Below are positions 1 to 64,000 of a stretch of 64,000 nucleotides of DNA, in pieces. The translations under genes and the position numbers were made by a program. This DNA is from Gerris lacustris (taxonomy: Eukaryota; Arthropoda; Insecta; Hemiptera; Gerridae), in assembly GCA_951217055.1 (NCBI GenBank), contig OX578278.1, positions 47,009,574 through 47,073,573 of the forward strand, written 5' to 3'. How positions within the stretch are numbered: position 1 is the stretch's first letter; each line of letters opens with the position of its first letter. The notes under the pieces are model-generated. The model was given only the letters and a program-made list of their open reading frames with translations. It did not search any database and was not told the DNA's origin.

Positions 1-1136
1 TTCTGCTTAAGATAAAAAGTTAACATTTATTTATTTATAAGAAGTATAGTTAACAGATAAACTAATACTAAATAAACAATATTTTATTAGCTATGGTTTA
101 AAAATAAAATCACATTAAGATTAATTATTGTTAAATCTTTGGCAATATTCAATAGAGGGGCTCATTTGTTTATCCTCTTGAATACTGCCTGTTTCAGTTT
201 AAGTAAATAAGAATTGAGATTAATATAGGCTTTTAATATATAATATTTATTGATAAATTATTGTTATAAATATTTCTTAGCAGAAAAATAGTTTAATAAC
301 TTAGTGCCAACTCACTTATAGCAAAAAGAATCTTAACAAATAACCATTGTTATTTCTTACATTGTGAGGTGTTTCTTCTCTCTTTTCCCCATTTGTGTGT
401 GGTTATTCAACACATATGTTGCTTGCAGTTTTTTCCTACAGAATAAATTCTCTAAGTAGTTGTTAACTTAAAATACTAAGTTTTTCAATTATATCCATAG
501 AGGTCAAAAACAATTTAAATACTACAAAGAGCTTACTTCTTTGATCACTGGCTCACAATTGAAAATTAATCTTTTAACTCCATCTCATGACTCTTAAATC
601 AGCCCTGGACAGCAACACCAGTAATGTTAAACCTTCAGAAATAAACAGAAAATCATAAAATTTCAAAACAGTTTTAATTAAGAAAAGATTTCATTTTTTA
701 ACAATAGTCCTATATGAAAATCAATTGAATCTCAATACATTAAAACTTTATCAGTTTGAAAATCTTTGCAACATTATAATTAAGTTAAAAATAAATAATC
801 TGTATAAAGGCAGTTATATTACACTGGGGAAAATTTCAAGTAACATTTATTTGAGTATCAAATATTATTTTACCTAATTAATTGTAAATGCTTACTTATC
901 GTTTTAAGAAGAAGAAAAATAAAAGAAATTAAATTAAGAAAGGTAAATGGAGCAGAAGAATAAGGATTCATTGGTAAAGTGTGGCAACTTCATCCATAAA
1001 GATTTATCAAATTTTATAAATTTTCTTTTAAGGTTGAAGTGTTTACTAAAAAAATAAATTAATTAAATGATGAAACTCTTGAACTACGGCCGAGAGTTAT
1101 CGTTAAGTCCATAGGTACATATATCCACAGTTGTAT
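1..1136. other. 3' flank of the TAF6-like gene
   Basis: AT-rich stretch downstream of the TAF6-like stop codon. I see no coding exon, RNA gene or clear transposon end. It should contain the 3' UTR and polyadenylation region of the minus-strand gene. Minus-strand AATAAA-type hexamers (TTTATT on the plus strand) occur, for example near 846, but AT richness makes any single one weak evidence. Confidence 0.5.
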
Positions 1137-1708
1137 TCATAAATTGATAAGGAGATCACCAGCCGGAGATGTGAGGTGTTGTCGTTTTACAAAATTCAAT
1201 TTCCTAGCTACACTGTAAGTAAAAGGTTTCCATCGTACTGTCGATGAATCAAAATATACAGCCTTGGGAAGCTTAGCAGGATTCCTAGGAAAGCGATGAG
1301 GTATGTCAAAAACAGTTCGGACATCAGTCCAAGAGCGGGCAGGATCTATAAGGCGATTGTGATGTATTGTGAGACGGAGTTTGTAAGGTTCTCGATTTGG
1401 TGTCCCTCTGCTTACTATTGGGTCCTTACCTTCGAGCCAGGCATTGCGTAAAGGCACCACAGAATCACCAAAACGAGAATACAACAGTTCTTCCATTTGT
1501 GCAAGCTTTCTATCTAGGTTAGGCACACGATGGCCTTTGTTTCGGGTAATACGAAGAGCAGAAAGTATCGCTCCTACAATGTATTGAACCATTATGGAGT
1601 TTTTAGCATATTGAGGGCTATCCAGCATAGGAAGATATGCTTCCATAACAGGACAAACGTTGAAGTCTAATGTCCTTTCATCAAGTGCAGCCAGTGTGAC
1701 TATAGCAC
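1137..1708 (-). CDS. Saf6: TAF6-like exon 7 (terminal)
   Basis: 190 codons and the stop. It finishes the HEAT-like region and encodes a C-terminal tail with few low-complexity residues, so the tail looks constrained. The TAA stop is at 1137-1139. Confidence 0.85.
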
Positions 1709-4218
1709 CTGCAATCAGGCAAACATCAAATTACTATAGAAATTACAGTTATTAATAAAAAACAAAACAAAGCTTAAAGTAACTTTAATAATTAATGAAA
1801 TTTAAAAAGAAGAAGTACCATAATGGGACTGAAGAGGTACAGAAGAATCAAACAGGTACTGCAATAAATGCCTTATAATATCTACTTGTTGTTTTAGTTC
1901 TATAGTCCATATTTTAATCATCTAAAAAATAAACATTTCAATTATATTAGTTTAAACATATAATATTTTAAGACTACCTCTTCAAACTGTAATACCTTGA
2001 CCTTTATTGTCCTTCAACCTTCCAAGGGAAATATTATATTTTTAACCCTCGGGAACGCACAGTCCTGTGAGGCCTAAATTTGAGATTTAACTGTAAAATT
2101 GAAATAGATGTGGATGCGACTGGAAGACAGGGATTTTTATAGCTCCATTTCTTGCTTTTATCAAGAGAATCAGTCACTGTTTGACATCGTACGTGATTAT
2201 ACTTCAATTCTGTGCCCATATTGTCGACAGGGGACCCACGCCACTTGCACTTAAATTTTAGTATTACAACAATTTTAGTGAAATTTATACATATAATACA
2301 AAATAAATTAATATGGTAACTGAATTTAAAAATAAAATAATAAAAATATACAGAAAAAATTAAAAATTTGAAAATTATAATTGAGACTGACTAATTTTGT
2401 GCTTATAAACAATGAAACTAAAAAACGGTATTTTATAAATTAAAAAAATAATAAAACCAATTTAAATGTTTTATAATATTTTTGCTAAAATGATTTCAAA
2501 TTTATATTTATTTTACCTGATGTGTGGGCATATAAAAAAGATTAAGGCCTATCAGGGGTCCGCGCCTCTTCGTGTCTGTATTAGACCGTTTGCACCCGAG
2601 GGTTAAATTGGTGGTGATACATGTAATTTGAGTATCTTAAATAACATGCTATAAACAGCTTTTTGCTGCAATCACATTTTATTGGTTCATCCAATCACAA
2701 TTATCCATACTGCAGCTGAGATATTTTTTAATTCTAACAGCTTAGATAGGCCAACCTAGGTGAGGGAAAAATGAAGCCACTAGGCGGTTATCCACAGGGC
2801 TACACCCCTCTGCCAGTGCTATTTTTGTTGTTTGGATAGTTCATTGGCCGCCAAAATCTCAAGCTCTCATTGGCTCCCCTCCTAATTTTTATAGATTTTC
2901 CCACAGTGTTAGAATTAAAAAACCTCTTGGCTAAAGTACAGATGAAGTAAACAAATCTATACATATACAGGTTAAGATGCTAAAATTATCTACATAAATG
3001 GTTGTCTGACCACTGAATAAAATAAAATTGATCAATTATAAATCTATTCAAATAAAAAAAGATTAAACCTTAGCTAATAGAAGGCCAGCACGAACTCTCA
3101 TAGCCAAATCATCGAAATTTTCATGTATAACATCTTCTATAACTATCTTCAATAAAGAATTGGCAGCTCTGTTCACCTAAAAAAATATATTTTTAAATAA
3201 AAATGTATTGAATAATTAAATAATTATAGTCCATAATATAAAAAAAAGTGTCTGACTAACATCAAGCTAGAATTTTGTTATAAGTTAATCTTTTAGCGCC
3301 TTTTAAGAATATGTGGTCGGCTATGTTTGCCTGCGGGACATAGCTTGGCAGTAGGCATTTGAAATAAAAACAAAACCTGTAGGGAGCAGCCATGCCCACC
3401 AACTACAATGGACTGGACAATGTGGTTTTCAAGATCCTGAGTACAAAATTAGTTAGTAGACCAAAAATAAAGTGGGTGTTAGTTTGTCCCTTAATAGGTG
3501 AACACTTTGATTCGGAGTAATAGTTGAATAACCAACCTAACACAAAAGCTATATCTACTGACTTATCCTGTCGGTATTTTTTACAGAAACAAACATACAA
3601 GGCATGTCCAGAAAGTAAGAGTACTGTTGAGCTCTCGCACATGTGATGAGTGGGGATTTCTGTGAACACAATGGCTCTCGGCGACCTTCGTTAGAACAGA
3701 AACTCGCCTCGAAGCGACCGTTTCTGTGAAATATGTAGATAAGTAATCCCGCTAAATGTGAGGTGCGGGCTGTCATAAGGTTCCTTGTGTGAAAATTTTG
3801 CACGGATCAAAACTGTTTATGGCAAAAATGTTGTGAACCGAAAAAACGTGTTTAAGCGGTGTGGTGAGTTTAATGAAACGGAGGGGAATGTTGATGGAGG
3901 GAGTGTGTTTGTCGCACGACAAACACCCTCACACATGGCCAACTCTACTAAGGCACTTTTGAATTCGTTTGGTTGGGACATTGTGAACCACCCTGCATAC
4001 TCCCCTGATTAGGCGCCTTCAGATTTTCATCTTTTCACCTTTCTGAAGACTCACATGGGTGGGAAAAAAATTAAAACCGATGAGGAGGTGAAACAAAAGG
4101 TCTGTAAGTGGACGAAGGAGATGGCGAGAGTTCTATGAGTAGGGAATAAAACAAACTTGTGCCACGGCTTAAAACCTGCATAGAGTTGGAAGGCGACGTG
4201 GAAAAATAAGTAACAAAT

Positions 4219-4316
<98 letters not shown>

Positions 4317-7300
4317 TTTTTATATATAAAATAGAAAAATTGAGTACTCTTACTTTCTGGAAATGCCTTGTATTTTGTTTGGAATTCAAATGTATTTTAA
4401 GAATACTAGAACAGTGGTTCTTAACCTTTTGGTAACCAAGGCCCCCTTAAAATCTCCAAATATAATATACATAGTACCTAAATACCTGTCGAGGCCCCCC
4501 GGTTAAGAACCACTGTACTAGAAGACATGTACAAATTATTCATATAAAAGAATTTAGAAATTATTATACTTACTGCAAGATAAGGACTAGGTTCAACAAA
4601 TCGATTGTGAGCTATCGCATGAGCAGTTGATATTAATGCATTAGTAAGAGGTATATCTCTGGAGTAGCCTTGAACTTTCTTCACAGTTAGTGCCACCAGA
4701 TTGAGGAAGTAGGGACAATAAGGTCCAATTTTAGGATTCGACTGCAGGTCCCTTAGAATAAGCTGGAAATTAACATTGAATTAGACAATACAGATTTTTA
4801 AAAAAATTGTATTTCTATATATAAAGTCTGACCTATATCCTAGGATTCTTTCTAAATAAGGGGCATTTTGGTTTTATGTATGAAGAGAGATATTGGTGTT
4901 AATAATTCATCCTTAACGCTTATCTGTTTTTAATCTTAACATTTTCTGTTTGATAGTAACTGCCTTTCTCACCGGAAACAGTATCTTACAGCAAGTTATT
5001 GTAATACTTCTCGTAAACGCTGTATCTTTATATTCTTATCAAACTCGAGATGAGTGTACCTTTTTATCTTTGTCCTGCCTAAAATGAAAGAGAATGAACT
5101 CAAAAGGCCAATTAGTTATTAATAAGGAAGTACTGTAACATAAGCAAATTTTTGTGTTAGTCTTACAGTAATACAGTAGAAGCCTTCTTATTTAGTCTTC
5201 TAACCACAGTCTAACCACTCAGCTGAGGGTGACTCCTCATACAAACCTGTGTCACCAACCTTTCTGACCAGGTATATAAAAGAGGAAAGGTCTGTTCACC
5301 ACTGATTTGTGAAAGTATCAGTTGACACCTGTCTGCTGTAGATAACTAACTACAGCTGTTCAACTGAACAGGTGGCATATTACTTTGCAACTTTTTTTTA
5401 GAGTCAAGTCAGCAATAAATTAAATTTGATTGAACCAGCCATTTTTTTCAGTCTCAAGGTATCGTTTTAGAAGGCTTCCACTGTACTGATATCAAAGAAC
5501 ATTGACATGACTCGTCTTCCCTCTTATCAACATATTCCGGTGAGCTTTTGTGTTCACATTGATAAAAGAAATTACTCTCACTAACAAGCTTCACAATTTT
5601 TGGTAGAACTTTTAAGTAGCATCTGAATAGAAAATGACAATTAATTTAAGATATTACCTTCAATTGATTAGGTTTTCCTGTAATTATAGCTTTGGACAGT
5701 TTATGATAATAGGAACAAGGTTCATTATTTGTTTCAGGCGGATATCCATCCGGGAGTAACCATTGACCTGGAAGTGTAAGAAAAGTCTAAATACACAGTG
5801 AAACAAGCTTGGAAACAATAACCCGCTAGAAGAAGAATATTATATTAACAAAATAAATAATAAATACCCATTTAGCATTCAGCAGGTGTACACCATGAAA
5901 GTTAATAGCATGCATTTATAAAGGGAATTTACCCTACTGCCTTTAGATTCTCGGAGCAAATGGTATAAGTTCAAAAAGCACTGGATAATTAATTAAAAAT
6001 AGGAAGTAAAATTTAGCCACCCATTATCACAGAAGTATTTTAACCCTACCTATATATCTGTATAAAAAAGTTAAGCTAATACATGATACATTGATGGCTA
6101 GAATAACCATGTTCTATAGCCTTTAATAATCCAGTTAGAACAAGGTAAAATGAAATAATTATCTTGAATTAACAAAAATAACTCCATTGCACGACAGCCC
6201 GCTGAGGGTCTATATCTGCCAAATTGAATTAACTAAGATAATTGAAATTCGCAGCATGATAAATAAACTTTAGAATACCTCAAAAGATCCAAAAAGTGTA
6301 CGCCAATCTACCAAAGGTGCCTATGAAAATGATCAGTGACAATAGTTCAGGTTAAACATAATGGCATTGACCACTTTAATTTAAGCTGTGACCTATTTCA
6401 ATGTCTTACCTTGAATATAAGGTTCTGGCCGCTGATGAAACTCAGTCTCAGCTAGAGCAGGTTTAATAGTTTCCACTTCCTCGTCTTCAGGGACATAAAT
6501 ATCTTCTTCTGGTATATGAATATAATTCTCTTCTTCGTTAAAAACATGTCCAAATAAATTGGCACCTCCTAAGAGGGATATTGATTTGCTAATATCACTT
6601 CTCGTCATAGACTCCTGTTTATTTTTATGAACTATCATTTTAGAAGTCTGAAAGAAAAAAAAATAGTAGGTATAAACAATAATCAATTGGTTTATAACAC
6701 TGCCAACATACTAGCTAATGGTAAGGTTTAAAAAAATCAGAAAAATTTCCATGGAAAATTGTGTTTTAGATGCCCTAGAGGGTAAATTCCTATTGTACGT
6801 GCCAGGCCGAAATTTAGAGCCACCTCTAGGAAATTACTCTGGCACATACAATATGAAATAGCCCCCAATAGTTTTAAGTTTTTACCATAAATGAGAATTC
6901 TGAAGGATTTCATTTTTCAAGTATTCACCTAAAAAACAAATCTCTCTAGGAAAAGCATCAATGAAGAATTGTATTTAAATGCAACAGGGAATTACGAAAT
7001 TAAACAAAAAAAATTATTCGTTCGCTGGTTTATATTTAAGATAACAGAAATAAAATAAAAATAAATCGGATACTTACAAACAGCAGCTCTCTCACTTTAT
7101 ACGCCAGCTCGTTGGCAATGGTTTCAGTAACTGCAGAGCTCAATTTGCTGATGCCTATAGACGAAGCAGCAACTTCGATGGATTTAGCACAGAATGGGAT
7201 TTCTTTAACTGACTGCTCTCCATCGTCACTACTTATTTCCCCGTTGGGTAAACCATTTTCACAAGCTACATCACTAGCATCTAACAATTCTTCTTCTCCT

Positions 7301-7437
7301 TCAGGAGAATCAGGCAAATGATAGTCATTCGAAGGACTTTCTTCTTCCAACAAATTTACTCCTTCAGGGGTTTCTCCATTGTGTAATTGAGTGATTCCAT
7401 AAGATAAATCGGAAAATTTTAAAACTCTTGGAAACAT
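1137..7437 (-). CDS. Saf6: TAF6-like SAGA subunit (TAF6L/Saf6-type), complete, seven exons
   Basis: Probable scaffold subunit of the nuclear SAGA histone acetyltransferase coactivator, the counterpart of TFIID TAF6. Coding exons in order: 7437-7078, 6647-6410, 5767-5658, 4762-4574, 3176-3069, 1921-1819, 1708-1137. All junctions are GT-AG and the phases agree, giving 559 residues plus stop. Residues 1-82 are an acidic extension rich in E, D, S and P. Residues 83 to about 152 form a TAF6-type histone fold (SIGISKLSSAVTET, then MIVHKNKQESMTRSDISKSI across the exon 1-2 junction). Residues 215-400 match the HEAT-like TAF6L middle region (LRDLQSNPKIGPYCPYFLNL; SVPLQSHYGAIVTLAALDER). The C-terminal tail continues to residue 559. 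The start is the first in-frame Met after an in-frame TAG at 7456-7458. The choice of TAF6L/Saf6 over canonical TAF6 rests on the middle region and tail, without alignment. The acidic lead before the histone fold is unusual for TAF6. Confidence 0.85.
1819..1921 (-). CDS. Saf6: TAF6-like exon 6
   Basis: 34 codons plus one base, ending in the conserved PLQSHYG that the next exon completes. The donor is GTACTT. Confidence 0.8.
2042..2606. mobile_element. piggyBac-like non-autonomous element (TTAA ends)
   Basis: Flanked by TTAA on both sides (2042-2045 and 2603-2606), with inverted ends beginning CCCTCGGG. Similar CAGGGG-CC-CGCC blocks occur internally at 2228 and 2554. No transposase is visible. 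It sits in the intron between TAF6-like exons 5 and 6. Confidence 0.75.
2721..2922. mobile_element. MITE, family with core CCAATGAGAGCT, copy 1
   Basis: Ends are inverted: TTTTTTAATTCTAACA against TGTTAGAATTAAAAAA. The core GAGCCAATGAGAGCTTGAGA (minus strand) recurs at 9.8 and 17.8 kb, so three copies of one family are present. Confidence 0.65.
3069..3176 (-). CDS. Saf6: TAF6-like exon 5
   Basis: 36 codons encoding helical HEAT-like sequence (HENFDDLAMRVRAGLLLAK). The donor is a weak but standard GTTTAA and the acceptor is TTTTTTTAG. Confidence 0.8.
3249..3545. repeat. Foldback family arm, copy 1 (partial)
   Basis: Starts near ACATCAAGCTAGAATTTTG and includes TGCGGGACATAGCTTGGCA. It corresponds to the left arm of the palindromic element seen whole at 32558-33138; the right arm is missing here. 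Confidence 0.65.
3785..4012 (+). pseudogene. Mariner transposase remnant
   Basis: 75-codon open stretch inside the mariner element joining non-adjacent parts of the transposase. It ends at a nonsense codon between the PD and APSDFH of the conserved C-terminal signature. Further frame continues as KTHMGGKKIKTDEEVKQK to about 4200. Confidence 0.75.
4221..4321. repeat. (AT)n followed by T run
   Basis: About 78 bp of alternating AT followed by about 22 T. The length in the real genome may differ because such tracts assemble poorly. Confidence 0.95.
4412..4515. mobile_element. hAT MITE with perfect 8-bp target duplication
   Basis: 104 bp with inverted ends CAGTGGTTCTTAACC / GGTTAAGAACCACTG. The duplication TACTAGAA is perfect (4404-4411 and 4516-4523), which indicates a fairly young insertion. 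Confidence 0.92.
4574..4762 (-). CDS. Saf6: TAF6-like exon 4
   Basis: 63 codons, phase 0 at both ends, with donor GTAAGT. It contains the LQSNPKIGPYCPYF helix typical of the TAF6/TAF6L middle domain. Confidence 0.85.
5174..5483. mobile_element. pogo/Tigger-like MITE
   Basis: Inverted ends CAGTAGAAGCCTTCTTA and CAGTGGAAGCCTTCTAA, flanked by TA. The 310-bp interior has no coding capacity; a TATATAAAAG box occurs at about 5274. Confidence 0.75.
5658..5767 (-). CDS. Saf6: TAF6-like exon 3
   Basis: Begins with WLLPDGYPPETNN and ends at NQLK before donor GTAATA. It leads into the HEAT-like domain. Confidence 0.8.
6410..6647 (-). CDS. Saf6: TAF6-like exon 2
   Basis: Acceptor CTTTCAG lies just above 6647 and donor GTAAGA just below 6410. 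It encodes the last histone-fold helix, then an acidic linker (IPEEDIYVPEDEEVE). Ends in phase 1. Confidence 0.85.
7078..7437 (-). CDS. Saf6: TAF6-like exon 1
   Basis: 120 codons. The acidic N-terminal extension is followed by the first helices of the histone fold. The donor GTAAGT lies at 7077-7072 and the intron phase is 0. Confidence 0.85.
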
Positions 7438-8270
7438 TCCATAAATACCACGTCCCTACTGGCTCAGCTCAACGCCGAATCAAGAATAAAATTAGGCGAC
7501 AGTAGATACTACCGACAAACACAACGGCACCTTCAAGAGTGCCCTGGAGAAGACAAGGCGAATCTCATTTGTATAAAAAATCAAAGCGATAAAAACATCC
7601 GATATTACAAATATATACAAAATAATTTTAAAAATAAATAAATATTAGATAAAAACATGAGATTTCAAAGAGGTTTTCGTACTGTTTTCAGTTTTCAGAA
7701 ATATCACTATTGCCAAAATAACAATTAAATTTCACTGAAATTTGATAATAGATTTATAATTTTAAAGTTAAATCCTTGATTTTAATAAATATCACTTTAA
7801 TTAAAATGAAATATTTTAAAATAAATTGTTGCATATAATATTAAACTAAAAGAAATTATTTTATAATTTGTAAGAGGTCTCTAATTAGGTATGATCTTCA
7901 AATTACATCCAACCTCAGCTGATTTTCGAGGTCAACTCAATTCATCGATAGATTTCCCATGAATTTAAAAACATGCCTTTTTATTGATAAAAGTTAAGTG
8001 ATACCTATTATTTTACCAATGATGTGATCAAAACTTAGACCTAGGATTGCTGGATTTATACGAAGTGTCGGTAGATGTGCTGTGTGTGAGTTATGTAGTA
8101 AGTACCCTTTTGTTCAGATCCTCAGGCCCTTACAGCATGAATACGAACCAATGTTTTGTTCCAAACTTAAGTAGTCGAGGATCTATTTTCTTTGGGGCCA
8201 ATTCATTTTGTACCGAGTAGTGAAGTGTTATAAATTTATAGTAACCCTTATTCGTTGATTCCCGTCCACA
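7438..8270. promoter_or_regulatory. Bidirectional promoter region between TAF6-like and MAP4K3
   Basis: The two start codons diverge with 833 bp between them, so the 5' UTRs and both transcription starts must lie here unless upstream non-coding exons exist. I see no convincing TATA box. In-frame stops precede each start (TAG at 7456-7458 on the minus strand, TGA at 8256-8258 on the plus strand), which supports both start choices. Promoter function is inferred from gene layout. Confidence 0.5.
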
Positions 8271-63808
<55,538 letters not shown>

Positions 63809-64000
63809 GTATGAAATGAGCATTTATTTAACTTATTAAAACTAGTACCCTATGAAATTCAATTAGAAATCCTTGTTAAATATCGTTTATGAGAGGCTTA
63901 AAAAATCATATGGACCTTTTTTTAAATACTCTCTGAAACAGGAATCTAAACTCTTTCTTGGTTCAGTTCTCAGATAAAACAGATTATGTATATTAATATG

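Larger units (their letters stand above)
3598..4370 (+). mobile_element. Degenerate mariner element with internal deletion
   Basis: TA on both sides (3596-3597, 4371-4372). The 28-bp inverted ends begin CAAGGCAT and differ at one position. Between them are decayed mariner transposase pieces: an N-terminal EVRAVIRFL-like piece, a central VYGKNVVNRKNVFKR-like piece and a C-terminal piece with NHPAYSPD, then a stop at 4010-4012 inside the signature, then APSDFHLF. The middle of the transposase is missing, so it cannot be autonomous. An AT and T microsatellite has expanded near its 3' end. Confidence 0.85.

Noticed and set aside
7112..7321. Plus-strand 69-residue frame
   Set aside because: Antisense shadow of TAF6-like exon 1.

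Overview
The window is AT-rich animal nuclear DNA, most probably from an insect. Exons are short and scattered, introns are long, splice sites are GT-AG, and the introns are packed with small DNA transposons, foldback elements, tRNA-derived SINE pieces and microsatellites. No bacterial features are present. The species cannot be fixed from sequence alone. Protein identities were assigned from recognised motifs and family knowledge, not from a database search.

Two host genes are present, head to head. On the minus strand (7437 down to 1137) is a complete seven-exon gene for a TAF6-like protein of the SAGA type (TAF6L in vertebrates, Saf6 in Drosophila). It has a histone fold, a HEAT-like middle region and a conserved C-terminal tail, 559 residues in all. 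On the plus strand, from 8271 to beyond the window end, is the 5' part of a MAP4K3-type germinal-centre kinase gene (happyhour in Drosophila). It has a complete kinase domain in eight exons, then a proline/serine-rich linker in small exons. The C-terminal CNH domain is not in the window. About 830 bp separate the two start codons and should hold a bidirectional promoter. Several small phase-matched exons (21, 21, 99 and 51 nt) look like alternative linker cassettes.

Layout: 1-1136 downstream flank of the TAF6-like gene; 1137-7437 TAF6-like gene, with piggyBac-like, mariner, hAT and pogo-like elements in its introns; 7438-8270 shared promoter region; 8271-30305 kinase-domain exons, with large repeat-filled introns (hAT family, Harbinger MITEs, a copia gag-protease remnant at 19.4-20.8 kb, an RNase H-bearing LINE remnant at 25.6-27.0 kb, long inverted-repeat elements); 30306-63808 linker exons in introns up to about 13 kb holding further elements.

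The most unusual content lies in the repeats. A motif resembling a hammerhead ribozyme core recurs at about 13 places, often as inverted pairs. A TTAA-flanked 1.8 kb element carries six copies of a dyad. A 1.7 kb element has roughly 515 bp inverted repeats around a decayed DDD transposase. A TAA-flanked element has ends packed with GTCTCGAGAC-like palindromes. There are also near-perfect palindromes at 23.8 kb and 58.4 kb. Most of these are probably known transposon classes in lineage-specific form. The hammerhead-like series and the dyad-bearing TTAA element merit the first look.
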